Origin: an uncultured Clostridia bacterium
Lineage (GTDB): Bacteria > Bacillota > Clostridia > Oscillospirales > Acutalibacteraceae
Reading direction: 5' to 3'
Length of the DNA: 32,936 nucleotides
Assembly (NCBI GenBank): GCA_947595635.1
Contig: CANQEU010000021.1
Location: 1 to 32,936 of the forward strand
A model generated the notes under the pieces. That model saw nothing but the letters and a program-made list of their open reading frames with translations. It was not told where the DNA came from and ran no database searches. How positions within the stretch are numbered: position 1 is the stretch's first letter; every line of letters begins with the position of its first letter. Below, in pieces: positions 22,777-32,936 of this stretch. The position numbers were made by a program, and so were the translations under genes.

Positions 22777-23901
22777 ATGTTTGACGGTATTAAGCTTGCC
22801 GCTCTTTGTATATTCGGAACGGAGGGAATTGCGGCAGGCGAGCTGCGCCGTATGGGCGCCGAGAACGTGTCTGCCGAAAACGGCAGAGTTATATTTGATT
22901 ATTCGCCGCAAATGCTTGTGCGCGCTAATATTCGCTGCCGCTATTGCGAGAGGATAGTACTTCTTTTAAAGAATTTTAAGGCGCTTAGCTTTGAAGAGCT
23001 TTTTCAAAATATCAATAACATTCCTTGGGAAAATATAATAGGGAAGAGCGGGGCGTTTCCCGTAAACGGCAGTTGCCTTTCATCTCGCCTTTCAAGCGTT
23101 CCGGCTTGCCAAAAAATAATTAAAAAGGCAGTCGCTAACCGCCTTATGAAAAAATTTAATACTCAATTTTGTGAAGAATCGGGAGCGCTTTATAAAATAC
23201 ATTTTGTAGCAATTAAGGATAACTTTTCAATAATGGTAGATACAAGCGGTCAGGGACTGCACAAGAGAGGGTACCGCGAGCAGTCGCTCGACGCGCCTAT
23301 CAAGGAAACTCTTGCCGCTGTTATTTCAGACCTTGCCGTAATAAAATCAAGTCATACGGTTGTTGACCCGATGTGCGGCTCCGGCACGCTGCTGATAGAG
23401 GCGGCGTTAAAAGCAAAAAATATTGCGCCCGGATTAAAAAGGACGTTTTTATGCGAGAAATGGGAGCAGATAGACCCGTCTGTTTGGCAAAGCGAGCGCA
23501 AAGACGCGGTAGACTCTATAATAACCGATTGCGGATTTACGGGCTACGGTTACGATATAGACGAAAATGCGATAAAGCTTGCAAGGGAAAACGCGGAAAA
23601 GGCAGGCGTTTCGTCCTGCCTGCATTTTGAACGGCGTGATATAAGAGATTATACCGATGATTTTCAGCGCTGTACCGTCATATGCAATCCGCCGTACGGC
23701 GAACGGCTTCTCGACTATGAAAAAGCAAGAGAAATTTATAAAATAATGGGCGAGAGGTTTATAAGAGAAAAGGGAAAGAGCTATTATATAATTTCCCCCG
23801 ACGACGAGTTTGAAAGGTACTTTGGCGTTCGGGCGGATAAGAGGAGAAAGATATATAACGGCAAGCTAAAATGTCAGATTTATATGTATTTTAAGGCTTA
23901 A
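22777..23901 (+). CDS. THUMP-domain class I RNA methyltransferase (YpsC/RlmL-like)
   Basis: 374 residues. An N-terminal ferredoxin-like/THUMP region (GTEGIAAGELRRMGAENVSAENGRVIF...) leads to a Rossmann methyltransferase with VDPMCGSGTLLIEAALKAKNIAPGLKR (SAM loop), YGYDIDENAIKLARENAEKAG and the catalytic CNPPYGERL, the NPPY motif of N-methyltransferases. It matches the Firmicutes YpsC group, related to the N-terminal half of E. coli RlmL, which makes m2G2445 in 23S rRNA. The target in this organism is inferred. RBS AAAGGA, ATG 22777. It stands alone with its own promoter. Confidence 0.93.
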   Translation: MFDGIKLAALCIFGTEGIAAGELRRMGAENVSAENGRVIFDYSPQMLVRANIRCRYCERIVLLLKNFKALSFEELFQNINNIPWENIIGKSGAFPVNGSCLSSRLSSVPACQKIIKKAVANRLMKKFNTQFCEESGALYKIHFVAIKDNFSIMVDTSGQGLHKRGYREQSLDAPIKETLAAVISDLAVIKSSHTVVDPMCGSGTLLIEAALKAKNIAPGLKRTFLCEKWEQIDPSVWQSERKDAVDSIITDCGFTGYGYDIDENAIKLARENAEKAGVSSCLHFERRDIRDYTDDFQRCTVICNPPYGERLLDYEKAREIYKIMGERFIREKGKSYYIISPDDEFERYFGVRADKRRKIYNGKLKCQIYMYFKA

Positions 23902-24161
23902 AGCGTTTGTTTTATATTTCCATAACGGCAGCTTTACCGACTTGCACCGGCAAAGCTGCTGCATTTAAATTATGTTTTCAGGTAGCAGACGTTCCCCGTA
24001 AAAGCTCCCACTTTTTCGCTCAAAGAATTATTTTTAAGCCGTTCAACGTCCTTATGTTCAATATGCCTCGCATTATATACTATTCTTAACAAGGCTTTTC
24101 GGCACAGCTTTATTTCAAATGTAAATAAATTATGAAATTAAAAATAAAAGACAAAAAAGAC

Positions 24162-24540
<379 letters not shown>

Positions 24541-24547
24541 TATTTAG

Positions 24548-26197
<1,650 letters not shown>

Positions 26198-26235
26198 TTA
26201 TATAAAATATCTTTAATTTCATTTTTTCATCACTT

Positions 26236-26270
26236 ACAGCCTGCGGCAAGAGGCCGCAGGCTGTGCTTTT
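26236..26270 (+). terminator. Terminator after groEL
   Basis: A perfect 12-bp stem (26236-26247 with 26253-26264), 5-nt loop AAGAG, then GCTTTT. Confidence 0.9.
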
Positions 26271-26380
26271 AAATATAAACTCTTTTTGATAAAAATTCGC
26301 TTGCCGCAGGATTTGCCGTCAGATGAATAAATTTTCCGCTGTTTTCAAATAATAAATACAAACAATCGGGAGATGAAATA

Positions 26381-27004
26381 ATGTTCAGACATGAAAAACA
26401 GCTCTTTCGCACAGTCGGCGTAGAAAAAATTAATCCGCACTACGGTGATTTGCTGACAGAACAGCTTGGCGGTGCAAACGGTGAGCTTAAATCGGCAATG
26501 CAGTATATCAGCCAAAGCTTTAAAATTAATGACAGACAGATAAAGGATATGCTCCTTGATATAGCCGCCGAGGAGTTAGGGCATATGGAGATGCTTGCTC
26601 AAACGGTAAGGCTTTTGTATGGTTATGATGAAAATAAAGCCGCTGACTCGATAAACTCTCGCGGACAGGCTCTTTATATGCTTAATAACGGTCTTTTAAA
26701 TGCTTCGGGGCGTTCTTGGACTGCCGATTATTTGAATGTGACTGGCGATGTACGCGCCGATATTCTCTCGGATATTGCCTCGGAGCAGCGCTCAAAGGTC
26801 GTATATGAATATTTATACAGACTGATAGAGGACAAGAAGGTAAGAGAAACAATAGATTTTCTTATCAGCAGGGAGGAAGCCCACAGCGCAATGTTCAGGA
26901 AAGCGTTAAAAAGGACGGAGGAAATCGGCATTAAGCGTGACATCGGCGCAATTACCTCTGCCAAAATGTATTTTAATATGTCGTCGGTCGGCAGAGGAAT
27001 TTAA
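26381..27004 (+). CDS. cotJC: Manganese catalase / CotJC-like spore coat protein
   Basis: 207 residues, slightly longer than B. subtilis CotJC. A ferritin-like four-helix bundle with expected dimanganese ligands: Glu in NGELKSAMQYISQ, Glu and His in AAEELGHMEML, Glu in IASEQRSKVVYEYLY and His in REEAHSAMF. Such proteins break down hydrogen peroxide and in spore formers are coat or mother-cell proteins. The N-terminal Y-I-NPHYGDLLTEQLGG region is typical. RBS GGGAG, ATG 26381. In Bacillus it follows cotJA and cotJB; neither is present here, so this is a stand-alone copy. Catalytic activity is inferred from retained ligands. Confidence 0.88.
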   Translation: MFRHEKQLFRTVGVEKINPHYGDLLTEQLGGANGELKSAMQYISQSFKINDRQIKDMLLDIAAEELGHMEMLAQTVRLLYGYDENKAADSINSRGQALYMLNNGLLNASGRSWTADYLNVTGDVRADILSDIASEQRSKVVYEYLYRLIEDKKVRETIDFLISREEAHSAMFRKALKRTEEIGIKRDIGAITSAKMYFNMSSVGRGI

Positions 27005-27011
27005 ATAAAAC

Positions 27012-27054
27012 AAAAGGCATTCGAGTGCGGTTTATCGGCGCCCGAATGCCTTTT
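27012..27054. terminator. Bidirectional terminator between the manganese catalase and zinc-ribbon genes
   Basis: AAAAGGCATTCG (27012-27023) pairs exactly with CGAATGCCTTTT (27043-27054). A and T ends serve both converging transcripts. Confidence 0.88.
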
Positions 27055-27079
27055 AAAATTGGTTTTATAAGCTATGTAA

Positions 27080-27718
27080 TCAATATTCTCTTAAAAGTCT
27101 TATTTTTCCGATAATCGGCAGCTCTCTTGCATATCCCTTTACAGCGTTGTAAATTCCAATAACTGCAAGAGTAACAAACGAGCCGTAAAAAATTATGTAA
27201 ATTATCGAGTTGATAATCGCAACCGCAATCGCGGCGCCAATGCCTGCGAAAGCGGCAAGACCGATAAGGCTTGTGATTATAGCCGTAACAATGTTTACCG
27301 CTATAAGATACAGGCAGAGGGTAAGCCCCTGGTTGCCGTGAAATCTTAAGTAGCGTGAATAAGGCTTTACTATCATCGGTATAAAGAAGAAATATCCGAG
27401 GTAGCTTACAAGAGCAAGAATTTTATTCTCCTTGACGTCCTCAGCGTCCTGCATTGAGGACTCGTCGTTCGTGCCAAAGAAGAAATTTTTGGTTTTATTA
27501 ACCGCGCTGTTTACACCTGAGTTAACCTTTTCCGAAGCTGTTTCGCTTTTTGGCTGTTCGCTCTTAGCCGTCTGTTCCGCTGCCTTTTCCGCCTCCGGAT
27601 TTGCGTTATCCGGTGCAGAGCCGGTCGGAGCAGTGTGGTGAGTTACGTTTGAACCGCACTTTGAGCAGAATACAGCTCCGTCGTTAAGCTCGGTTCCGCA
27701 TTTTGGACAAATAATCAT
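27080..27718 (-). CDS. Zinc-ribbon, DUF4870-like membrane protein
   Basis: 212 residues. An N-terminal zinc ribbon (CPKCGTELNDGAVFCSKCG; Cys4, Cys7, Cys18, Cys21), an acidic Ala/Glu/Ser linker to about residue 95, then a membrane domain with about three hydrophobic segments. It includes LVSYLGYFFFIPMIVKPYSRYLRFHGNQGL, which matches the DUF4870/Tic20-like pattern (F-H-x-NQ-x-L). Function is unknown; such ribbon proteins are common in Firmicutes. RBS AGGAGGT. It lies 68 bp downstream of gatB on the same strand and may be transcribed by read-through, although a weak imperfect hairpin lies between. Confidence 0.85.
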   Translation of the reverse strand: MIICPKCGTELNDGAVFCSKCGSNVTHHTAPTGSAPDNANPEAEKAAEQTAKSEQPKSETASEKVNSGVNSAVNKTKNFFFGTNDESSMQDAEDVKENKILALVSYLGYFFFIPMIVKPYSRYLRFHGNQGLTLCLYLIAVNIVTAIITSLIGLAAFAGIGAAIAVAIINSIIYIIFYGSFVTLAVIGIYNAVKGYARELPIIGKIRLLREY

Positions 27719-27786
27719 AACTGAAACCTCCTGTTGCTATGAATTGATTAATAAAATATATGTTTGAGGATGGCGGCTGATAACCG

Positions 27787-29199
27787 TCATTCAATCATAT
27801 CAATAAGCTTTTGCTCCGCAGCGGAAGCGTCCGCCTTGCCTCGGCTGTTTTTCATAACAAAGCCGACCAAAGCCTTTATAGCCTTTGTTTTTCCGCCTTT
27901 GTAATCTGCGACCGCGTTTGGATTGGACTGTATAGCCTGCGTGCAAAGCTCGTTAAGGGTGTTGTCGTCGATTCCGCCCATGTCGCTTTCGTCGATAAGC
28001 TCGGACGGCGCTTTTCCTGTTTCGAGCATTTTGGAAAGTGTTTTCTTTGCCAAATTCATTTTAATCTTTCCGTCGTCAATAAGCTTTATAAGCTCGTTGA
28101 GGCTTTCGGCGCTGACCTTTATTTCAAAGTCCTCCTTGGCGCTGTCGTTTTCGAGTATTGAGAATATTTGACCGATGATAAAGTTAGCGGCAGTTCTTGG
28201 CGACTTTGTGCCTTCGCTTGCCTTTTCAAAAAATTCGGCTACTTTTCTGTATTTAACAAGAAGCCTTGCGTCGTTTTCGGGTATTTCAAGCTCGTTTATA
28301 TATCTTTCAAGCTTTTGATCCGGCAGCTCCGGCAAAGAAGCCCTGATTCCCTCGACCTTTTCCTTTGGAACAAAAATAGTGACAAGATCAGGATCCCTGA
28401 AGTAACGGTAGTCGTTGGCGTCCTCCTTGCCTCTCATCGACGAGGTGGTGTTGCTTACCTCGTCATAGCGCAGAGTCTGCTGCTCAACTTCTCCGCCGCT
28501 TTCAAGAATATCTACCTGACGGGAAAACTCATACTCCATAGCCTTTGTCATAAAGGTTATAGAGTTCATATTTTTTATTTCTGTTCTTGTGCCAAGCTCA
28601 TCACTGCCGACCGGTCTTACAGAAATATTTACGTCGCATCTCATAGAGCCCTCCTGCATCTTACAGTCAGAAACTCCGATGTATTTCATAATAAGCTGCA
28701 GCTTTTCAACATACTCCTTGGCTTCCTCGGCAGAGCGAATGTCCGGCTCGCTGACTATTTCTATAAGCGGAACTCCGCCTCTGTTGTAATCAACATAAGT
28801 GTCGCCGTGACTGTGAATAAGCTTTCCGGCGTCCTCCTCTATGTGAATTCTCGTAAGCCTGATTTTCCTGCCGTTGCTGAGCTGAACATAGCCGTTTAGG
28901 CACAGCGGCTTGTCATACTGCGAAATTTGATATGCCTTCGGCAAATCGGGATAGCAGTAATTTTTTCTGTCCATTTTTGAAATTTCAGGTATCTCGCAGT
29001 TTGTCGCAAGACCTGCTCTTATCGCGTAATTAACGACCTGCTCGTTTAGCTTTGGCAGCGTTCCGGGAAGTCCGATGCAGATAGGACAGCAATGAGTGTT
29101 TGGCTCGCCGCCGAACTGCGTTGTGCAGGCGCAGAATATTTTAGTGTTTGTTGCAAGCTCAACGTGTGTTTCAAGACCTGCTACCATTTCGTATTTCAT
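27787..29199 (-). CDS. gatB: Asp-tRNA(Asn)/Glu-tRNA(Gln) amidotransferase subunit B
   Basis: 470 residues, the usual size. The kinase/tRNA-binding subunit of GatCAB: it activates the misacylated Glu- or Asp-tRNA with ATP and takes ammonia from GatA. Motifs include YEMVAGLETHVEL, the zinc ligands in FCACTTQFGG...HCCPICIGLPGTLP, RKNYCYPDLPKAYQISQYD, IHIEEDAGK, YNRGGVPLIEIVSEPD and the C-terminal YqeY-like tail (VGFVMKNSRGKADA). Its ATG overlaps the gatA stop as ATGA; RBS GGGGGT lies within gatA. Confidence 0.98.
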   Translation of the reverse strand: MKYEMVAGLETHVELATNTKIFCACTTQFGGEPNTHCCPICIGLPGTLPKLNEQVVNYAIRAGLATNCEIPEISKMDRKNYCYPDLPKAYQISQYDKPLCLNGYVQLSNGRKIRLTRIHIEEDAGKLIHSHGDTYVDYNRGGVPLIEIVSEPDIRSAEEAKEYVEKLQLIMKYIGVSDCKMQEGSMRCDVNISVRPVGSDELGTRTEIKNMNSITFMTKAMEYEFSRQVDILESGGEVEQQTLRYDEVSNTTSSMRGKEDANDYRYFRDPDLVTIFVPKEKVEGIRASLPELPDQKLERYINELEIPENDARLLVKYRKVAEFFEKASEGTKSPRTAANFIIGQIFSILENDSAKEDFEIKVSAESLNELIKLIDDGKIKMNLAKKTLSKMLETGKAPSELIDESDMGGIDDNTLNELCTQAIQSNPNAVADYKGGKTKAIKALVGFVMKNSRGKADASAAEQKLIDMIE

Positions 29200-30665
29200 A
29201 GCGATACCCCCACATCCGGCGTTTTAAATATATCCGCTCCAACGCTCTGCTCGTACTGATACGCTGCGTTGAGCACCATATGCTCGCAGAAGGAATTGCC
29301 GATAAGCTGCATACCGATAGGCATTCCCTTAGAGTTAAAGCCGCATGGCAGCGATACGGCAGGCAGTCCGGCAATATTTACCGGAACCGTGCAAATATCT
29401 GTAAGATAAGTTTCAATTGGGTCGCTCACGGCTTTGCCGCACTCAAAGGCGGTCATGGGAACCGTAGGGGCAAGCATAAGGTCGCACTGCTCAAAAGCGT
29501 TTTTAAACGCCTTTACTATCGCGCCTCTCAGGTTTTGAGCCTTTTTATAGTAAGCGTCGTAATATCCGGCGCTGAGCACATATGTGCCAAGCAGTATTCT
29601 CCTTTGAACCTCTCTGCCGAAGCCCTCGCTCCTTGTTTTGCAGATCATATCGTTTACATCGTTATATTTTGGCGTTTTATAGCCGTAGCGTATTCCGTCA
29701 TATCTGCCGAGATTTGAGGAAGCCTCGGCGCAGGCAATAATATAATAAACGGGAAGCGCGAATTTCAGAGCCGGCAAATCAAAATAAACAATTTCGGCGC
29801 CAAGCTGCTCATATACTTTTGCAGCGTCCAAAACAGCGCTTTTAACGTCGTCCCTGATTCCATCAAGATACTCTCTGGCGATGCCGATTTTCATACCCTT
29901 TATCGGGTTTTTAAGCGAATCTGTCGCATTCTGCCTTCTGCCCTGAGATGTTGAATCCATAGAATCATAGTCGGATATAGCGTCAAAAACAATTGCAGCG
30001 TCCTCAACGCTTGTAGTAATAGGGCCTATCTGGTCAAGGCTTGAGGCGTAGGCTATAAGACCGTAACGTGAAACAGCGCCGTATGTAGGCTTTAATCCCA
30101 CAATACCGCAAAAGCTTGCCGGCTGACGGATTGAGCCGCCTGTATCAGAGCCGAGGCCGTATGCCGCGATATTTCCTCCCACGGCAGACGCTACTCCGCC
30201 GGAGCTGCCGCCTGCAACGTGATTTGTATTATGCGGATTTTTTGCGCCGCCGAAGCAGGACGTTTCGCACGACGAGCCCATAGCGAACTCGTCCATGTTG
30301 GTCTTTCCGAGCAGTACGGCGTTGCACCTGCTGAGCGCGTCCCAAACTGTTGCGTTGTATATCGGCTTATAGCCCTCAAGTATTTTTGAACAGCAGGTGG
30401 TTTCAATTCCCTTTGTAGATATATTGTCCTTAAGCGTCATAGGGATTCCCTCAAGGGGGAGAAGCTTTTCACCTTTAGCTATTTTCTCATCAACTTTTTT
30501 TGCGGTATTAAGCGCTTCCTCCGCCGTCACGTTTACATATGCGTTAAGCTGAGGGTTCAGCTTTTCAATCTCAGAAAGATATTTATTTGTTATTTCGGTG
30601 CAGGAATACTCCTTGTTCATAAGTGAACGGCTTATCCTGCTGATTTTTCCTTCATTTTTGTTCAT
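29196..30665 (-). CDS. gatA: Asp-tRNA(Asn)/Glu-tRNA(Gln) amidotransferase subunit A
   Basis: 489 residues, the glutaminase subunit of the amidase-signature family. The Ser-cisSer-Lys triad is in place: Lys in GIPMTLKDNIS and the two serines in the GGSSGG...LGSDTGGSIRQPASFCG signature. It frees ammonia from glutamine and channels it to GatB. RBS AAAGGA. It lies 25 bp after gatC and overlaps gatB by 4 bp, so stoichiometric expression is likely. Confidence 0.98.
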   Translation of the reverse strand: MNKNEGKISRISRSLMNKEYSCTEITNKYLSEIEKLNPQLNAYVNVTAEEALNTAKKVDEKIAKGEKLLPLEGIPMTLKDNISTKGIETTCCSKILEGYKPIYNATVWDALSRCNAVLLGKTNMDEFAMGSSCETSCFGGAKNPHNTNHVAGGSSGGVASAVGGNIAAYGLGSDTGGSIRQPASFCGIVGLKPTYGAVSRYGLIAYASSLDQIGPITTSVEDAAIVFDAISDYDSMDSTSQGRRQNATDSLKNPIKGMKIGIAREYLDGIRDDVKSAVLDAAKVYEQLGAEIVYFDLPALKFALPVYYIIACAEASSNLGRYDGIRYGYKTPKYNDVNDMICKTRSEGFGREVQRRILLGTYVLSAGYYDAYYKKAQNLRGAIVKAFKNAFEQCDLMLAPTVPMTAFECGKAVSDPIETYLTDICTVPVNIAGLPAVSLPCGFNSKGMPIGMQLIGNSFCEHMVLNAAYQYEQSVGADIFKTPDVGVSL

Positions 30666-30690
30666 CGGGCTTCAGTCCTTTCAAATTTGC

Positions 30691-30972
30691 TCACAGCACC
30701 CTTTTCTTAACAAGGAAATGGTCGTTTTCACTGTCCTTTGCATTCTTGAGAATTTCCTGAGGCTCAAGCGACGGAGCTACCTCGTCAGGTCTGAGCACAT
30801 TTGACAGGTTATTTATATTGTCAAACGCTTCTCCGTCGTCGGCAGCGTTGTTTATCGTGTTTGCAAATTCAATTATTTCTCCCATATCCTTAGTTAACGC
30901 GTCGAGCTCCTCTTCGGGAACAGACAGCTTTGCAAGCCTTGCTATCTGCAAAATATCGTCATGTGTTACCAT
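30691..30972 (-). CDS. gatC: Asp-tRNA(Asn)/Glu-tRNA(Gln) amidotransferase subunit C
   Basis: 93 residues, the standard GatC length. This small subunit wraps around GatA and stabilises the GatA-GatB interface. The sequence follows the family: a helix ILQIARLAKLSVPEEELDALTKDMGEIIEFANTINNA, then LRPDEV and a C-terminal NAKDSENDHFLVKKRVL (the xxFxVPxVL-type end). RBS GAGGTG, 16 bp after the aspS stop. First gat gene of the operon. Confidence 0.96.
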   Translation of the reverse strand: MVTHDDILQIARLAKLSVPEEELDALTKDMGEIIEFANTINNAADDGEAFDNINNLSNVLRPDEVAPSLEPQEILKNAKDSENDHFLVKKRVL

Positions 30973-30988
30973 AAAAACACCTCGTAAT

Positions 30989-32737
30989 TTATCTTAGTTT
31001 AATGTGTACTTCTCTAAGCTGCTGCTCCGATACCTCGTTTGGCGCGCCGAGCAGAACGTCCTGCGCGTTGCTGTTCATCGGGAAGGCTATGACCTCACGG
31101 ATATTATCTTCGCCGCATAACAGCATGAGCATTCTGTCAACTCCGGGAGCCATTCCGGCATGGGGCGGAGCTCCGTGCTGAAAAGCGTTGTAAAGCGACT
31201 GGAACTTTGTTTTAAGGTCGTCCTCGGTGTAACCTGCAATTTCAAAAGCCTTAACCATAATATCAAGGTCGTGATTTCTGACGGCGCCGGACGAAAGCTC
31301 AACTCCGTTGCATACTATATCGTACTGATAAGCGAGAACATCGCACGGATCGCTGTTTTCAAGAGCCTCCATTCCGCCCTGCGGCATGGAAAACGGATTG
31401 TGAGTAAATATAACTGCGCCGGTTTCCTCGTCGTGCTCGAACATCGGAAAATCAACTATAAAGCAAAGCTCAAAGCGGCTTTCGTCAATAAGCCCGAGCC
31501 TTTCTGCTACCTCTGTTCTTATTTGACCTGCAAGCTTTGGAGCGTCCTCTGCTGAATCCGCGATAAAGTAAATAACGTCCCCGGGCTTAGAGCTGTTTAT
31601 ATCAATAAGCTTTTCACGGTCGCCTTCTTTAAGGAATTTGTCGATTGGCCCGTCAAATGTCATATCATCTCTGACCTTTACATAACCGAGACCCTTCATA
31701 CCGATAGAAAGGGCGTATTCTTCCATTTTCTTAAACCATGTCTTTGACTGCTTAGCGGCGTCGGGCACGTTTATTGAGCGAACGGTTTTTTTCAAAAACG
31801 GCTTGAAGTCCGTTTCCTCAAACATATCGCTTATATCCTTTATAATAAGCGGGTTTCTCAAGTCAGGCTTATCCGTTCCGTAATCAATCATTGCCTGCTT
31901 ATAAGGTATTCTTTTAAACGGCGGCTTGGAAACCTCCTTGTCGCTGAAGGTCTTGAACGTGTCATAGAGCACCTGCTCGGCAACGTCAAAAACATCCTCC
32001 TGCGTTGCGAACGCCATTTCAAAGTCAAGCTGATAAAACTCGCCCGGCGAGCGGTCTGCTCTTGCGTCCTCGTCACGGAAGCAGGGCGCTATTTGAAAGT
32101 ATTTGTCAAAGCCCGATACCATTAAAAGCTGCTTGAATATCTGAGGAGCCTGCGGCAGAGCATAAAATTTACCCTTGTGCTTTCTGCTTGGGATAAGGTA
32201 ATCTCTTGCGCCTTCCGGTGAGCTTGCCGAAAGAATCGGTGTGTTGATTTCATAAAAGCCGAGCTCATTCATTTTATTGCGAAGAAAAGAAACCACCTTG
32301 CTGCGGAACAGAATATTATTGTGTACCTTTGGATTTCTCAAATCAAGGAAACGATATTTAAGTCTTATATCCTCCTTAGTGTCTGTCGATGACAGAACCT
32401 CAAAGGGAAGATTATTTTTGCATTTTCCAATAACCTTTAATTCCTCGGCGGCAATTTCAACTGTACCCGTTGCGATTTTAGGGTTGATTGTTTCTTCGTC
32501 TCTTTTAACGACCTTACCGCTTACAGTGACCGTACACTCTCTGTTTACATCGTTTAGCAGAGAATCGTCGTGAACAACAACCTGAACTACGCCGTACTGA
32601 TCGCGAACGTCAATGAACATAACTCCGCCGTGATCTCTTATTGTTTCGACCCATCCGGAAACTCTGACTGTCTTACCGATGTCGCTTTCTCTCAAATCAC
32701 CGCAAAGATTTGTTCGATATACGTTTTCTTTTATCAT
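30989..32737 (-). CDS. aspS: Aspartyl-tRNA synthetase, probably non-discriminating (Asp/Asn)
   Basis: 582 residues, bacterial type with GAD insert: an OB-fold anticodon domain (VRVSGWVETIRDHGGVMFIDVRD), class II motif 2 FRDEDARADRSPGEFYQLDFE and motif 3 GMAPGVDRMLMLLCG. His36 in RDHGG matches the residue I recall as marking non-discriminating AspRS (E. coli has Leu in RDLGS). The second reported position, after RDE in the OB fold, is Glu here, neither the Gly nor the Lys I recall. The ADRSPGEFYQLD/APGVDR version resembles AspRS of bacteria that make Asn-tRNA indirectly. Placement directly before gatCAB supports Asp-tRNA(Asn) formation followed by amidation. RBS AAAGGA. Specificity is inference. 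Confidence 0.96.
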   Translation of the reverse strand: MIKENVYRTNLCGDLRESDIGKTVRVSGWVETIRDHGGVMFIDVRDQYGVVQVVVHDDSLLNDVNRECTVTVSGKVVKRDEETINPKIATGTVEIAAEELKVIGKCKNNLPFEVLSSTDTKEDIRLKYRFLDLRNPKVHNNILFRSKVVSFLRNKMNELGFYEINTPILSASSPEGARDYLIPSRKHKGKFYALPQAPQIFKQLLMVSGFDKYFQIAPCFRDEDARADRSPGEFYQLDFEMAFATQEDVFDVAEQVLYDTFKTFSDKEVSKPPFKRIPYKQAMIDYGTDKPDLRNPLIIKDISDMFEETDFKPFLKKTVRSINVPDAAKQSKTWFKKMEEYALSIGMKGLGYVKVRDDMTFDGPIDKFLKEGDREKLIDINSSKPGDVIYFIADSAEDAPKLAGQIRTEVAERLGLIDESRFELCFIVDFPMFEHDEETGAVIFTHNPFSMPQGGMEALENSDPCDVLAYQYDIVCNGVELSSGAVRNHDLDIMVKAFEIAGYTEDDLKTKFQSLYNAFQHGAPPHAGMAPGVDRMLMLLCGEDNIREVIAFPMNSNAQDVLLGAPNEVSEQQLREVHIKLR

Positions 32738-32802
32738 AATATTATGTCCTTTCGGGTAAATAGATTTATCATAATCAGCTTTGCTGACCGCATTATTAGC
32801 TT

Positions 32803-32831
32803 ATTATAGCATTAATTCACAATTCTTTCAA
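32803..32831 (-). promoter_or_regulatory. Promoter of the aspS-gatCAB operon (minus strand)
   Basis: On the minus strand: TTGAAA (32826-32831), 17-bp spacer, TATAAT (32803-32808). The leader of ~60 nt has a small TCAGC/GCTGA hairpin but no T-box sequence. Nothing else is recognised from 32832 to the window end. Confidence 0.75.
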
Positions 32832-32936
32832 TATTTTACTCTAAAAATTCCTGTAAAAATTCTGCGATGTCAATTGATATGAACCATCTTTCCTTAAAAA
32901 AAGAAGTCTTTCGTATGGTATTGCATTTTGCAGGCT

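Noticed and set aside
23907-24089. 60-codon frame between the methyltransferase gene and groES
   Set aside because: TTG start with no RBS, covers a hairpin, no motif.
28168-28899. 243-codon open frame on the plus strand inside gatB
   Set aside because: Lies wholly antisense to gatB, no RBS or recognisable motif.
32738-32936. T-box riboswitch upstream of aspS
   Set aside because: No T-box consensus or specifier-loop layout; only a short hairpin in a ~60-nt leader.

Overview
The window looks like chromosomal DNA from a spore-forming, gut-type Clostridia, most likely Oscillospiraceae/Ruminococcaceae (inference). The basis is moderate GC (by eye in the low to mid 40s percent), AGGAGG-type ribosome binding sites, a dockerin/cohesin-like protein beside a GH13 lipoprotein, a CIRCE-controlled groES-groEL, sporulation genes (yunB, a cotJC-like manganese catalase), an aspS-gatC-gatA-gatB operon and an Lrp/AsnC regulator overlapping an aminotransferase. 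I saw no tRNA, rRNA, CRISPR array, transposase or integrase.

Layout. 1-3.9 kb: the 3' part of a multi-module cohesin-like protein ending in a type I dockerin, a secreted GH13 amylase-family lipoprotein, and a small ferritin-like helical protein. 4.2-6.3 kb: a solitary phage-tail/baseplate-like gene with two BspA-like repeat blocks and an AT-richer C-terminal half. 6.4-10.1 kb: a small membrane protein (minus strand), a hexapeptide-repeat acetyltransferase, a Pro/Gln/Asn-rich membrane protein, lgt and a TIM-barrel sugar isomerase-like gene. 10.2-12.2 kb: nrdR convergent with a MocR-type regulator. 12.4-16.6 kb: a polyprenyl-phosphate sugar transferase, an O-antigen polymerase/ligase-like protein and glutamine-dependent nadE in one run. 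16.7-19.2 kb: Lrp/AsnC regulator, aminotransferase, ispE. 19.3-20.6 kb: MATE exporter (minus). 20.8-23.9 kb: a membrane protein with an N-terminal zinc ribbon and an extracellular cohesin-like module, yunB, and a THUMP RNA methyltransferase. 24.2-27.0 kb: groES-groEL and a manganese catalase. 27.1-32.7 kb (minus): a zinc-ribbon/DUF4870-like membrane protein and the aspS-gatCAB operon.

How it fits together. Most genes are housekeeping: protein folding, tRNA amidation, NAD and isoprenoid synthesis, dNTP control, lipoprotein maturation. The accessory interest is at the cell surface. The dockerin protein and the zinc-ribbon membrane protein, about 20 kb apart, carry the same type of extracellular module, sharing a V/ITxNG-x5-GD start and a GFDF/GYDF core. 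This suggests a small surface assembly system near a starch-type lipoprotein enzyme. The orphan tail-like gene and the short polysaccharide cluster are the other accessory elements.

Several transcription signals can be read directly: a perfect CIRCE operator, a dozen sigma-A-like promoters with 16-18 bp spacers, ten hairpin terminators (several placed between convergent genes), and inverted repeats at two regulator promoters.
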